Shown: one piece after another, positions 53,201 to 61,426 of the stretch | How the letters are laid out: every line of letters begins with the position of its first letter | Numbering within the stretch: position 1 is the first letter of the stretch | From: G963555815 sp965249615 [NCBI: bacterium] | GTDB lineage: Bacteria > UBA8248 > JACPRG01 | Length of the DNA stretch: 64,000 bases | Direction: 5' to 3' | Assembly: GCA_965249615.1 (NCBI GenBank) | Contig: CBDFMI010000005.1 | Coordinates: 558,001-622,000 of the forward strand | The notes under the pieces: generated by a model | What the model was told of the DNA's origin: nothing | What the model saw: only the letters and a program-made list of their open reading frames with translations | Database searches by the model: none | Translations under genes and position numbers: made by a program

Positions 53201-53745
53201 ACACCAACACAGGGACCCTTCCCGATGTTCCATCGGACCGAAAGGTCCGCCTCGGGGGGATTGTGAGCGGCCTAAAAGTGCAAACCACAAAAAAAGGCGA
53301 CCTGATGGCCCGGTTCCGCCTGGAAGATCTGGAGGGCTTTGCCGACGTCATCGCCTTCCCGGACACTTATAAAAAGGCGGCCTCCCATCTTGAAATGGGC
53401 GATGAGCCGATCCTCGTCATCGGGACGATGGACTCGGGGGACAACGGCGTCACGCTCAAGGCGGAGAAGATCCTGCCCCTGACCCAGGCTCGAAAGAAGA
53501 TGGCCTCGCGCGTTTTCATCCGGGTCCCGGCGCAAGATCGAAACAGAGAGGTCCTTCGGGCCCTCCTCATCGACCTCAAAGAGGCCCTGGGGGATTTTCG
53601 AGGGGATCTCCCGCTGGTGCTTCAATTTCTCTCCGGCACCACAAGCCGCGAGAAGGTTTTCGACGAATTCAAGGTCGACCCTTCCCCTGAAATGGTCGAG
53701 CGGGTCGAGGCCATACTGGGCAAAAATGCCGTCCACCTGGGGTGA
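50284..53745 (+). CDS. dnaE: DNA polymerase III alpha subunit
   Basis: Replicative polymerase. The 1153 residues are the usual DnaE1 size. The N-terminal PHP domain (F-V-H-L-H-L-H-T-Q-Y-S-L-L-D-G) is followed by the palm with G-P-G-R-G-S-S-A-G-S and catalytic aspartates in P-D-I-D-I-D-F (D408-D412), H-A-A-G-V-V-I, the fingers and an OB-fold C-terminus (G-G-I-V-S-G-L-K-V-Q-T-T-K-K-G). All PHP histidines visible near the N-terminus are kept, so the domain may still be active. Starts about 100 bases after the ABM gene. Confidence 0.98.
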   Translation: MPHSDFVHLHLHTQYSLLDGAIRIEPLLQRAEALQMPALAVTDHGNLFGAIKFYRAAKAHGIKPILGCEVYMAQGSRFDRTPLSGDSAVGVNHLLLLVKDETGYQNLIRIVGKSHLESFYYRPRVDRELLEHHAEGLIATSACLNGEIPQRLLQGDEEGARQTARYYRDLFPDRFYIEVQDHGISEQKKVVPGLIKIARELELPLLASNDCHYLEAGDASAHETLLCIQTGKTRSDPARWKFGSDQLYLKSPEEMKALCKEFPEAWKNTLRVAERCNLDIRFGEGHLPHYETPDGTSLDEYLARRAQKGLEARLSTAGPAPGLPPESYPKRLDEELRMIREMHYSGYFLIVSDFIDYAKGKDIPVGPGRGSSAGSLVAYSLGVTDLDPLRYGLLFERFLNPERVSMPDIDIDFCMERREEVIQYVTEKYGRENVAQIITFGTMMAKGVIRDVGRAMDVPYGEVDRIAKLVPTRLNITLEEAIQEEPRLREQRDREPRIAELLQTAKTLEGLSRHSSTHAAGVVISPRPLIETVPLAKGTKGEALTQYDMLDIEALGLLKMDFLGLRTLTVIRRAEELIRTHGGQADFQIENIPLDDSETFRLFGEARTTGVFQCESRGVREILKRLRPERFEDIIAVVALYRPGPLGSGMVEEFINRKHGKVPTEYDLPQLEDILKETHGVILYQEQVMQMATLVAGFSPGAADLLRRAMGKKKPEEMARQRENFLQGCAERKVPTERAERLFELMAHFAGYGFNKSHSAAYALVAYRTAYLKAHYPREFMASLLTCDMDNTDKVMKNIGECREMDIPVLPPDINQSGKQFTVATEGIRFGLAAVKNVGEGAVDEMIKARTENPFSSLFNFCERVDSRQVNRRVVESLVKCGAFDSTGAKRSQLMAVLDQALGRAGKSQQDRMTGQKSLFGADTSEGAVDLPLPSIEEWPERELLSQEREALGFFITGHPLDRFERDLKLLTDTNTGTLPDVPSDRKVRLGGIVSGLKVQTTKKGDLMARFRLEDLEGFADVIAFPDTYKKAASHLEMGDEPILVIGTMDSGDNGVTLKAEKILPLTQARKKMASRVFIRVPAQDRNREVLRALLIDLKEALGDFRGDLPLVLQFLSGTTSREKVFDEFKVDPSPEMVERVEAILGKNAVHLG

Positions 53746-53888
53746 GAAAACCGGTCCTTATGATTCACAACCCCCCCGAGGGCGCAACTAAAGCGGACCC
53801 CTCCCCTCCTTTACTCCCCCCTCCGAAATGGATATCCTGAAGGGGACTATGGAACAGGTGGAAACCGTGATCCGGGGGTGGTTTCAGG

Positions 53889-54593
53889 ATGCCGAGTTTT
53901 AGCTGGACGTGGCTTGGCCAGACGGACTATGAAGAGGCCCTCGGGCTTCAAGAAACCTTCTGGGAAAGACGCCAGGCCGGGGAGATTTCGGACCAGCTCC
54001 TTCTCCTCGAGCACCCTCCCGTCCTGACCGTGGGCCGGGGCGGGGACGCGGACAACATTCTGGCCTCTCCCCAAAAACTTCTAGGCCTCGGGATCCCTGT
54101 TCACCGCATCAACAGGGGGGGAGACGTCACCTATCACGGGCCCGGACAGCTGGTGGGCTATCCCATCCTCGACCTGAGGGAGAGGGGGAGAGACGCCCAC
54201 CGCTACCTTCGAGACCTTGAAGAAGTTTTCATAAAGCTCCTCCTTGGACGGGGGATTCAGGCCCGTCGATCCCCTGGCCGCACCGGGGTCTGGGCGGGGA
54301 ACGCAAAAATCCTCGCCATCGGGGTCGGCCTCAGGCGGTGGACGACGCTTCACGGATTCGCCTTCAATGTCAGGACGGATCTTTCACTGTTTGACCTCAT
54401 CCGGCCCTGCGGCCTCGAGATGGGGACCGCGACGTCCCTGGAGGCCCTGGAGGGACAAAAAACGCGGGTTGAAGATCTTGTGGATGAAGTGGTCGCCCGG
54501 TTCGCCGAGGTCTTCGGGATGGAAGGAGAACCGCTTCACAAGGACGAGCTGTTCCTCCCCGTGACGCAAGCGGGAACTGGGGGGTCTCTTTGA
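53889..54593 (+). CDS. lipB: Octanoyl-ACP:protein N-octanoyltransferase LipB
   Basis: Transfers octanoate from ACP to lipoyl domains. The 234 residues include R-I-N-R-G-G-D-V-T-Y-H-G-P-G-Q-L-V-G-Y, the catalytic K140 in G-N-A-K-I-L-A-I-G and C174 in R-P-C-G-L. Its TGA lies 11 bases before the ATG of the next gene. lipA is not in the window. Confidence 0.96.
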   Translation: MPSFSWTWLGQTDYEEALGLQETFWERRQAGEISDQLLLLEHPPVLTVGRGGDADNILASPQKLLGLGIPVHRINRGGDVTYHGPGQLVGYPILDLRERGRDAHRYLRDLEEVFIKLLLGRGIQARRSPGRTGVWAGNAKILAIGVGLRRWTTLHGFAFNVRTDLSLFDLIRPCGLEMGTATSLEALEGQKTRVEDLVDEVVARFAEVFGMEGEPLHKDELFLPVTQAGTGGSL

Positions 54594-54604
54594 GAGGAGA
54601 GAGG

Positions 54605-55432
54605 ATGACCCAGAAAATTTTTGCCCCTTCTCCGCCACCGGCGCCGGGGTCCTCAGGACGAGAGGGACCAAAGGCGGCGATCTTCGTTTTATTGACCATG
54701 GTGTTTTTCCTCATGGCTACAAACGCTGATGCGACCAGTCTTGCGACTATTGAAGGGTGGAGAGAGCTCGGGCTTCGGGGATGGATCCTCTTTCAGCGGG
54801 GCGGGATCGTCATGTACCCCATCCTCTTCTGCTCCATCCTGGGCGTGGGGGTTTCCCTGGAGCGCCTCTTCAGCCTAAGGCGGGGACGCGTCATCCGGCA
54901 GGATTTTCTGGACGATGTGCGCCACCACTGGTCCAACGGGGATGCGAAAGAGGCCCTGAAAGTCTGCCGGAGTTGCAACATTTCCATCGCCCGGGTCCTC
55001 CGGGCCGGACTTCAACGCCTCGGCCATCCCCTTGCCGACATCGAGCGGGCCATTGATTCGGCGGGCCAGCACGAAGTCTCCCTCCTCACCACCCATCTTC
55101 GGGCCCTTGGATTCCTGGCCAACGTCGCCCCCATGCTGGGCTTTCTCGGGACAGTGGCGGGGATGATCCAGGCCTTTAACGTGATCTCTCGAAGCGGGAC
55201 AGGGGACCCGGGTCTGGTGGCAGCGGGAATCTCAGAGGCCCTAATCACGTCGGCTGCCGGCCTCGTGGTGGGGATCCCGTCTCTGGCCGCCTACCATTAC
55301 TTTCGTTCCAGAGTGGACGGTTACGTCTCCGAGATGGAGGGCATCTCCCTCGACCTCCTAGAGGGTCTTGCCAAGGGGGTTTCGGAGGGGGGCGCCCCGG
55401 GGGTCAAGAGCCATGCGGTTCAATCGTCCTGA
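54605..55432 (+). CDS. MotA/TolQ/ExbB-family proton channel protein
   Basis: A 275-residue inner-membrane protein with an N-terminal signal-anchor-like segment (about residues 20-38), a second at G-I-V-M-Y-P-I-L-F-C-S-I-L-G-V-G-V (about 65-80) and two more in the conserved channel domain (A-P-M-L-G-F-L-G-T-V-A-G-M-I and S-A-A-G-L-V-V-G-I-P). Energises outer-membrane transport or Tol-Pal function with the ExbD/TolR partner directly downstream. ExbB versus TolQ cannot be decided without TonB or TolA/B neighbours. GAGGAGAGAGG precedes the ATG. Overlaps the next gene by 20 bases. Confidence 0.88.
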   Translation: MTQKIFAPSPPPAPGSSGREGPKAAIFVLLTMVFFLMATNADATSLATIEGWRELGLRGWILFQRGGIVMYPILFCSILGVGVSLERLFSLRRGRVIRQDFLDDVRHHWSNGDAKEALKVCRSCNISIARVLRAGLQRLGHPLADIERAIDSAGQHEVSLLTTHLRALGFLANVAPMLGFLGTVAGMIQAFNVISRSGTGDPGLVAAGISEALITSAAGLVVGIPSLAAYHYFRSRVDGYVSEMEGISLDLLEGLAKGVSEGGAPGVKSHAVQSS

Positions 55433-55811
55433 GGAAGATTACAACCTTCCATTCATCTCCATGGTCGACGTCGTCTTCCTCCTCATCATCTTCTTTATGG
55501 TATCGACCACCTTCATCGATTTCACGCGGCGGATTGACATAGAACTGCCGGACGCGAAGGCAGGGGCTCCGGCCGAAAAGGTCCACGAGATCCTCATCGA
55601 GGTGGAGGAGAATGGAGACCTATTTTTGAACGGCCAGGCGATCACGCTGATCGGCCTTGAGGCGGCCCTGGAGGCCACTCGAGGGGAAGAGAGGCGCTCG
55701 GCCGTCATCCGGGCGGACCGAAGGCTCCCCTACGGTCTCATCGTGAGAGTGTTGGGGATCTCCCGGGCCTCTGGGATCTACGACATCGGGGTCGCCTTGA
55801 AGGAAGAGTGA
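55413..55811 (+). CDS. ExbD/TolR-family biopolymer transport protein
   Basis: A 132-residue partner of the ExbB-like channel. A short cytoplasmic N-terminus is followed by one membrane segment with the essential proton-carrying Asp in M-V-D-V-V-F-L-L-I-I-F-F-M-V, then a periplasmic domain (I-E-L-P-D-A-K-A, V-I-R-A-D-R-R-L-P-Y-G). The ATG at 55413 lies inside the ExbB-like gene; an upstream in-frame start is less plausible. Confidence 0.9.
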   Translation: MRFNRPEEDYNLPFISMVDVVFLLIIFFMVSTTFIDFTRRIDIELPDAKAGAPAEKVHEILIEVEENGDLFLNGQAITLIGLEAALEATRGEERRSAVIRADRRLPYGLIVRVLGISRASGIYDIGVALKEE

Positions 55812-55897
55812 ACTCCTGCCCCGGCCAAAGGGCATAAAAATTGACCGGGCCGTCAGTCAAGCGGTCTATCGCCGGACGGAGTGGAGACGAAAGTCTG

Positions 55898-56671
55898 ATG
55901 GCCATCCCCTTTTCGACGCGTCTCTGGGTCTACACCAATTACGACTGCAACCTCTCTTGCACATACTGCTGTGCCCGCTCCCACCCCAAAGCCAAGCGGC
56001 GGGAGATCGGCCTAAAAACTTTCCGGAAATTGGTGGATGAGGCCGTCAATCTTGGGTTTGAGGAACTTTATCTGACAGGAGGAGAGCCGTTCCTTCTGCC
56101 CGAGATCTTCGACATGCTGGACCACTCTCTCCCCCGGATCCCCACGACCGTCCTCACCAACGCGACCATCTTCACGCCAAATCGGCTCGAACGCCTAAAA
56201 ACGCTGCCGACAGGACATCTCTCCCTTCAGGTGAGCATCGACAGCCCGGACGCCGCCGTGAATGATTTTTACCGCGGGGCAGGGAGCTTTGAAAAAGCCC
56301 TAAGAGGGGTCCGGGGCCTGACGGCTGCGGGCATGCGCGTCCGTATCGGGGCGACAGAGACGCCCAAAAACCAAGGACAAGGGGAGACCCTTTCTGATTT
56401 CCTCTCTGGCGAAGGGATCTCTCGGGATGACCAGGTCCTTCGGCCTCTCGCCATGCGCGGCTACTCGGAGGGCGGGAAGGAGATCACGACCCACAAGCTT
56501 CTTCCCGAGCTTTGCGTGGACCGGGATGGGGTCTACTGGCACCCCGTCTCGACGGACGGGGACTTCCGCATCTGCCAGGAGATCTTTCCCCTCTCTCGGG
56601 TGGTTGCCACTGTTGAGGCTGAACTCATTCGCAGGAAGCGGGAGGGTATCGAAAGCGTCCCCTATCAGTGA
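55898..56671 (+). CDS. Radical SAM protein of unknown specificity
   Basis: A 257-residue protein with the cluster motif C17-N-L-S-C21-T-Y-C24, L-T-G-G-E-P (SAM binding) and T-N-A-T-I-F-T further on. No SPASM-type cysteine-rich extension is evident; a single C-V-D-R-D-G and I-C-Q-E-I near the end are weak hints of a degenerate one. Compactness suggests a small-molecule or peptide activator-type enzyme. No substrate peptide gene is recognised nearby. It follows the ExbD-like gene by 86 bases. Confidence 0.85.
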   Translation: MAIPFSTRLWVYTNYDCNLSCTYCCARSHPKAKRREIGLKTFRKLVDEAVNLGFEELYLTGGEPFLLPEIFDMLDHSLPRIPTTVLTNATIFTPNRLERLKTLPTGHLSLQVSIDSPDAAVNDFYRGAGSFEKALRGVRGLTAAGMRVRIGATETPKNQGQGETLSDFLSGEGISRDDQVLRPLAMRGYSEGGKEITTHKLLPELCVDRDGVYWHPVSTDGDFRICQEIFPLSRVVATVEAELIRRKREGIESVPYQ

Positions 56672-56756
56672 GCCTAGCCTTTTGGCCCGGTCGGGCCGAA
56701 TGAAGAGAAGATAGACGGCCGTTCAGCGTTTTTATCTTTCCATCACAAAACGGCAT

Positions 56757-57743
56757 CTAAGAGGACTTGGCGTCCTCTCCTGACGAGACCTCCCAGAGAC
56801 AAATGGTGTTGTCCGCTGACCCTGAGGCGAGGAAGCGGCCATCCGGCGAAAAGGCGAGAGAGCGGACCGTCCTTTCATGCCCCCTCAGGCATCCCATTTC
56901 TTTCCCAGAGGACACCTCCCAAAGGCGGATCTTATGGTCCCGCGATCCAGACGCCAGGAAGCGGCCATCCGGCGAAAAGGCAACAGAGTAGACCCTGCCT
57001 ACATTTTCGCCGAGACGCCTCAGTTCCTTCCCTGAGGACACGTCCCAGAGGCGGACGGTCTCGTCAACAGACCCTGAGGCCAGCAGGCGGCCATCGGGTG
57101 AAAAGGCGACCTCCCTGATCCAATCCCCATGTCCATCAAGGCGCATCAGCGGTTGGCCTGAGGATGGATCCCAGAAGCGGATAGTCCTGTCGTCTGACCC
57201 GGAGGCCAGGATGCGGCCATCGGGCGAGAAGACAACGGAGTTCACATCAGCCTTATGCGCTTCCTTACGCTCCTCTGTCAGGACTTTTAGCCCCTGCCCA
57301 GAGGACACGTCCCAGAGGCGGATCAAGGCGTCTTTTGACCCTGACGCCAGGACTTGACCGTCAGGCGAAAAAGCGACGGAGTAGACCCAGCCCCCAACCC
57401 CCCCAAGGCGTCTCAATTCCTTCCCTGAGGACACGTCCCAAAGGCGGATGAAATTGTCAGATGACCCTGAGGCCAGCAGGCGGCCATCGGGCGAAAAGGC
57501 AACCGCCCAGACCGCTCTTTCGTGGTCAAGGCGCCTGAGAGCCCCCCCTGAGGGGATCTCCCAGAGGCGGACGGTCTCGTCATCAGCCCCCGAGGCCAAA
57601 ATGCGGCTATCGGGCGAAAAGGCGACCTCCCTTGGCCAATCCCCGTGCCCTTCAAGGCGTCCATGTTCCCTCCACTCGCCTGCCGGGGACTCGTTGTCTG
57701 TCGCGGATTCAGGGATGGGGGAAGCGTTTGGTTTGTCGTTCAT
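56757..57743 (-). CDS. WD40-repeat beta-propeller protein
   Basis: A 328-residue protein with seven WD units about 41-44 residues long, each of the form V-A-F-S-P-D-G-R-x-L-A-S-G-S-x-D-x-x-I-R-L-W-D-V-S-S-G. This is one complete seven-bladed propeller. The repeats are nearly identical at DNA level (about 120-130 bases), which can mimic a repeat array. No signal peptide or enzymatic domain. The ATG at 57743 with GGACTGGAG is preferred over 57773. Partner unknown. Confidence 0.9.
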   Translation of the reverse strand: MNDKPNASPIPESATDNESPAGEWREHGRLEGHGDWPREVAFSPDSRILASGADDETVRLWEIPSGGALRRLDHERAVWAVAFSPDGRLLASGSSDNFIRLWDVSSGKELRRLGGVGGWVYSVAFSPDGQVLASGSKDALIRLWDVSSGQGLKVLTEERKEAHKADVNSVVFSPDGRILASGSDDRTIRFWDPSSGQPLMRLDGHGDWIREVAFSPDGRLLASGSVDETVRLWDVSSGKELRRLGENVGRVYSVAFSPDGRFLASGSRDHKIRLWEVSSGKEMGCLRGHERTVRSLAFSPDGRFLASGSADNTICLWEVSSGEDAKSS

Positions 57744-57902
57744 CTCCAGTCCTTTTGCCCCTTTATACCACAAAAATCTCCCGTCTCGTTCCGCCCTGAG
57801 CTAACTGCCGTAGGGATTATAAAGGAGGAGGAAGAGAAAACAAGAAGGCCGAGAAAGATGAGGATCTAAAGCGAAGATCTTCTCGGGAGGGCGTGCGAAA
57901 AA

Positions 57903-58250
57903 TTAAGGCCCGAATAGTTGCTCATAAATCTTGGCGTTGAAGCCGACCGCGGTCTTCTTCCCGGCGACGACCACCGGGCGTCTAATGAAGGTGTACTCTC
58001 CGGCCATATGCCTCAGGAGGTCTCGTTCCGAAAGCTCTTTTTGGTCAAGGCCAAGCGTCCGGTACTTAAGGGCCCTGCGGGAGAAGAGGGTTTCGGCGCC
58101 GCCCACCGCCTTGGCCAGAACCTCGACCTCCTTTCGGCTAAGGGGGTTTTTTTTGATGTCTCGAAACTCCAGACCGAAATGTCCCAAACCCTTGAGAAAG
58201 GCGACCGCCTTCTGGCAGGTTCCTCAGGTGGAAGACCAGTAGATTTTCAT
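57903..58250 (-). CDS. Selenocysteine-containing ArsC/Spx-like thioredoxin-fold protein
   Basis: A 115-residue protein with TGA at codon 9 (58224-58226) in W-S-S-T-[TGA]-G-T-C-Q-K-A. This matches the catalytic C-x2-C of ArsC/Spx/YffB-type proteins, giving Sec9/Cys12. D-I-K-K-N-P-L-S, L-x-R-H-M-x-x-x-x-x-F-I-R-R-P-V-V-V and G-F are typical of the family. Without the TGA readthrough the domain would lose its whole first strand and active site. RNA-polymerase binding as in Spx is not implied. It is a likely reductase or thiol oxidoreductase. The stop is TAA at 57903-57905. Confidence 0.85.
58195..58213 (-). promoter_or_regulatory. Predicted bacterial SECIS hairpin of the ArsC-like gene
   Basis: Ten bases after the TGA, AGAAGGC pairs with GCCTTTCT, leaving one bulged T, around the apical loop GGTC. 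The loop begins 18 bases after the TGA. Loop G-G-U with a bulged U closely resembles the E. coli fdhF SECIS features bound by SelB. Confidence 0.65.
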
Positions 58251-58374
58251 CTTTTCAGGTTAAAGGGAGCACAGGCCGTAGTCAATTGAGAAGAAGCCCC
58301 CTGTCCGGGACAGGGTGGCAAAAAGGGGAAGGGGCTCGTATACTTTTCTAAAATTTCACTGAAGAGGAGGAGAG

Positions 58375-58692
58375 ATGGATTCCATTCGGGTGAAGGAGAG
58401 AGAACGTTATTCCGCCGAGAAGATGCAGAAGGTAAACCTCTTTGAGACAGAACGGATGTTTTGTGACGTATATTGCCTTGAACCCGGTCAGCTCCAAAAG
58501 CCCCACCGCCATGAGGGGGCCGACAAGATCTACTATGTCCTGGAAGGCAAAGGAACGTTTCAGGTGGGAGAAAAGACAAAAGAGCTCTCGGCCGGCACCA
58601 TTACCATGGCCCCTTCAGGTCAAGAACATGGCGTCGTGAACGAATCCCAGGACCGCCTGCTGGTCCTCGTTTTCATGGCACCCCATCCCTGA
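58375..58692 (+). CDS. Cupin-domain protein
   Basis: A 105-residue single-domain cupin. Motif 1 is P-H-R-H-E-G-A-D-K-I-Y-Y-V-L-E-G-K-G, motif 2 includes A-P-S-G-Q-E-H-G-V-V-N. Histidines H43, H45 and the later H would hold a metal. GAAGAGGAGGAG precedes the ATG. It is divergent from the ArsC-like selenoprotein and 75 bases upstream of the UbiD-like gene; metabolic role is unknown. Confidence 0.88.
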   Translation: MDSIRVKERERYSAEKMQKVNLFETERMFCDVYCLEPGQLQKPHRHEGADKIYYVLEGKGTFQVGEKTKELSAGTITMAPSGQEHGVVNESQDRLLVLVFMAPHP

Positions 58693-58767
58693 TCCCCAGC
58701 TCCTTTCTGCAAGAAAGGCGCGAAGGATTTTTGTCTCATTCCTCTTGAGATAAAAGGAGCCGTGACC

Positions 58768-60162
58768 ATGGCGGAGCAGAGTCTACGGGATCACCTCAGT
58801 AGGCTGGAGAAGGCGGGACGCCTCTTCCACGTAAAGGCCGAGGTGGACAAGGATTGGGAGATCGCCTGCGTCACGCGACAGACGGCGGGGCTCCCGCCGC
58901 AAGAGCGGTACGCCATCCAATTTGACCGCATCCGGGGCCATCAAACACCGGTCGTCGTGGGGGCCATCGGGGCGTCTCGGGACATCTACGCCCTGGCCCT
59001 CGGCATCCAAGCGGGTGAGATCCACGAGAGATGGCTTCACGCCCTTCGCCACCCCGTCGAGCCCCGCATGACGACGACCGCGCCCTGCCAGGAACACGTG
59101 GAGCGAGATGGCCAGGTGGACCTGCAGAAATTCCCGGTCCCCATCTGGACGCCGACGAAAGACGGAGGGCCTTATTTCTCAGCGGGCTGCGTCGTCATGA
59201 AGGACCCCGAAACGGGGATCCAAAATGTGGGGATCTACCGGCTCATGGTCCATTCGTCCAACCTCCTGGGGGTCCTCATCGTCCCCGCCAAGCACAGCGG
59301 GATCATCTATTCAAAGTATGAGGCCATGAATCGGCCCATGGAGGTGGCGGTCGTGATTGGCCCGCCGCCCTCGGTGGTCATGACGGGCGCGGGGAGAGTC
59401 CCCTACGGGGTCGATGAGTTGGCCGTGGCTGGAGGCCTTCTAGGGTCCCCCCTCGACCTGGTCAAGTGTCAGACAGTGGACCTCCAGGTCCCGGCCCAGT
59501 CGGAGATGGTCATCGAGGGGGTCATCCCCCCCCATGAGCGGCGCCACGAGGGGCCCTTTGGCGAGTTCTTCGGCTATATGGGGGAGGACGGCGACGCGCC
59601 CGTGGTCAAGGTGCAGGCCCTCTGTTACCGCTCAAACCCCATCCACCAGGGGATCATGGAGCAAAAACCCCCCAGCGAGGGGAGCTACATTAAGGATATT
59701 GCGATGGAGTCCATCCTCCTCGGGGCCCTTCGGGGGGTGGGGGTCCCAGGGGTCCTCGACGTGCACGTGGGGGAGATGAGCGCCCAATCCCACGTGGTGG
59801 TCGCCATCCAAAAGCTCTTTCCGGGCCACGCCAAGGCCGTCATGCACGGGTGTTGGGCGAGTTATCCGAACCGCTGCAAGCAGGTGACCGTGGTGGAGGG
59901 GGACTGTGATATCTACGACTCAGCCGATGTGGAGTGGCATATCGCCTCTCGGGTCCAGCCGGATCGGGATATCGAGGTGATCTCGGAGGCGACGGGTCAC
60001 ACGCTGGACCCCTCAATGCCGGAGGGGAGAAAGACCTACGGGGCAAAGATGGGGGTCGACGCCACCCGAAAACACCTTTACCCGGAGGTCTCTCTCCCCC
60101 CGGAAGAGATACTGAACAGGGCCCGGAAAGACTGGAAGCGATACGGCCTCCCAGCCCTCTAG
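58768..60162 (+). CDS. UbiD-family (prenylated-FMN) decarboxylase
   Basis: Non-oxidative decarboxylase of aromatic or alpha,beta-unsaturated acids needing prenylated FMN from UbiX. The 464 residues show I-W-T-P-T-K-D-G-G-P-Y-F-S-A-G near residue 125, E-G-P-F-G-E-F-F-G-Y (catalytic Glu region) and M-E-Q-K-P-P-S-E-G. AAGGAG lies eight bases before the ATG at 58768. A ubiquinone role is possible, but the neighbouring cupin, hydrolase and ferredoxin fit anaerobic aromatic metabolism at least as well. No UbiX gene is in the window. Confidence 0.92.
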   Translation: MAEQSLRDHLSRLEKAGRLFHVKAEVDKDWEIACVTRQTAGLPPQERYAIQFDRIRGHQTPVVVGAIGASRDIYALALGIQAGEIHERWLHALRHPVEPRMTTTAPCQEHVERDGQVDLQKFPVPIWTPTKDGGPYFSAGCVVMKDPETGIQNVGIYRLMVHSSNLLGVLIVPAKHSGIIYSKYEAMNRPMEVAVVIGPPPSVVMTGAGRVPYGVDELAVAGGLLGSPLDLVKCQTVDLQVPAQSEMVIEGVIPPHERRHEGPFGEFFGYMGEDGDAPVVKVQALCYRSNPIHQGIMEQKPPSEGSYIKDIAMESILLGALRGVGVPGVLDVHVGEMSAQSHVVVAIQKLFPGHAKAVMHGCWASYPNRCKQVTVVEGDCDIYDSADVEWHIASRVQPDRDIEVISEATGHTLDPSMPEGRKTYGAKMGVDATRKHLYPEVSLPPEEILNRARKDWKRYGLPAL

Positions 60163-60174
60163 AGAAGAGGCTCT

Positions 60175-61152
60175 CTAGAGCTGGTAGTGGTCGTAGGCCG
60201 ACCCTTCGAGCGCCTGCAGATAGTCTTGAAATCTCTCGTTAAACTCTTCTGTCCGCTCCAGGGGACCATAGTGCCCGGCCGTGGGGAGCACGAGCTTGTT
60301 GACATCCCGGAACCCTGTCGCGGTTGTCGTACCGGCACCTCGATGATCGCCCCCCGCTCCGGCCATCTGGTCGGCAGCCTTCACGTACTCGGGCCCATCC
60401 TCGGTCCCTATCACCACCAAGACTGGAGCCTGGACTCCCTTAATCTTGCTCATGAAGTCTGGGCGGTTCAGCATGCCCTCCACGGTGGCGGCAAAGGCCT
60501 CCGGGGTGGTGCGCAGGGCCTGCTTCTTGGCCCAGTTCCGGGTGGGAAATTCATCCTGAAGGAAACCCTGCTCCGTGTGGTGGTTAAAGAAAGGCTGAAG
60601 CCCCGGTGTATTGTCGAGCCAGTACTCGACGGCCGCCTCGAGCCCTTTTGAGCCTGCCAGCTTGGAAATTTCCGACAGATTCTTTTTCTCCTCGGCATCA
60701 GGAGCGTTGGGGTTGGCGCCACACATGATAAGCCCCTGGACACGCGCGGGATACTCCAGCATGGTGTTCAGGGCCACGTTGGCCCCATGGGAAAGGCCGC
60801 AGAGGACCGCCCGCTTGAGCTTCAGGTGGTCCATGAGCCCGATGACATCCTTGGACAGGTTCTGGATGTCGTAGCCATCCTTGGGCTTATCTGACTCCCC
60901 CACCCCCCGGCTATCGTAGGAGATGGTCTGACAGATAAAATCGAGGTGCTGGTGCTGATGGGTCCAAAAGTCGGACGTGTTCCCAAGCCCGTGGATAAAG
61001 ATCACGGACCTGCCAGTGTAATCACTTCCTGACCAGGAAATCCCCTGCCCTCCCGAGACCTTATAGGCAAGGTTCACTCCGTTTGCCTTGCCCTTCTTGA
61101 CCACATACTGCTCGGACGCTTTTTGCCCCAATGGACTTCGAGCTTGTGCCAT
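60175..61152 (-). CDS. Alpha/beta-hydrolase-fold protein
   Basis: A 325-residue hydrolase. V-I-F-I-H-G-L-G-N-T-S-D-F-W is the oxyanion region, Y-D-S-R-G-V-G-E-S-D follows, the nucleophile elbow is G-L-S121-H-G, the acid is in I-G-T-E-D-G-P-E-Y, and the His in A-G-H-Y-G-P. Similar to 3-oxoadipate enol-lactonase-type esterases, but substrate is unknown. AGAAGGAG precedes the ATG at 61152. Convergent with the UbiD-like gene; stops are 12 bases apart. Confidence 0.9.
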   Translation of the reverse strand: MAQARSPLGQKASEQYVVKKGKANGVNLAYKVSGGQGISWSGSDYTGRSVIFIHGLGNTSDFWTHQHQHLDFICQTISYDSRGVGESDKPKDGYDIQNLSKDVIGLMDHLKLKRAVLCGLSHGANVALNTMLEYPARVQGLIMCGANPNAPDAEEKKNLSEISKLAGSKGLEAAVEYWLDNTPGLQPFFNHHTEQGFLQDEFPTRNWAKKQALRTTPEAFAATVEGMLNRPDFMSKIKGVQAPVLVVIGTEDGPEYVKAADQMAGAGGDHRGAGTTTATGFRDVNKLVLPTAGHYGPLERTEEFNERFQDYLQALEGSAYDHYQL

Positions 61153-61209
61153 GTACTTTCTCCTTCTTTTCAGCACTTTTTAGGGTTAACAGATTTATTA
61201 GCGAGCGGA

Positions 61210-61218
61210 ATTATAGCA
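61210..61218 (-). promoter_or_regulatory. Extended -10 promoter for the alpha/beta hydrolase
   Basis: On the minus strand TGCTATAAT lies about 60 bases upstream of the hydrolase start. The TGn element compensates for a poor -35 (TTCCCC 17 bases upstream). Confidence 0.5.
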
Positions 61219-61307
61219 CATTTCTCCTGGGGGGGAAGCCCTTTTTTTGCCCTTTTTTGCCCTAGGGAAAAGCCCCTTTTCTGTCCCTCCTGGGCCAAAA
61301 ATTCCGG

Positions 61308-61336
61308 TTGACTTCTGAGAGCGGAGCGGGCAAAAT
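61308..61336 (+). promoter_or_regulatory. Candidate promoter upstream of the 61427 gene
   Basis: TTGACT (61308-61313), 17-base spacer, CAAAAT (61331-61336), about 90 bases before the ATG. A moderate sigma70 match. The region 61153-61426 holds no other gene. Confidence 0.4.
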
Positions 61337-61426
61337 AAAGGAGCTTCACAGGAAAACTTGTCTACCCTTCTCTACGAAGGGAAAAAGAGTGTCTAAGACC
61401 ATCTAACACAGGAGGAAAGAAAGAGA

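Noticed and set aside
56683-56700. GGCCCG/CGGGCC hairpin after the radical SAM gene as terminator
   Set aside because: Perfect short stem but no T run on either strand.
56757-57743. Regular ~125-base repeats resembling a repeat array or CRISPR
   Set aside because: They encode WD40 blades in one open frame; no short repeat with unique spacers.
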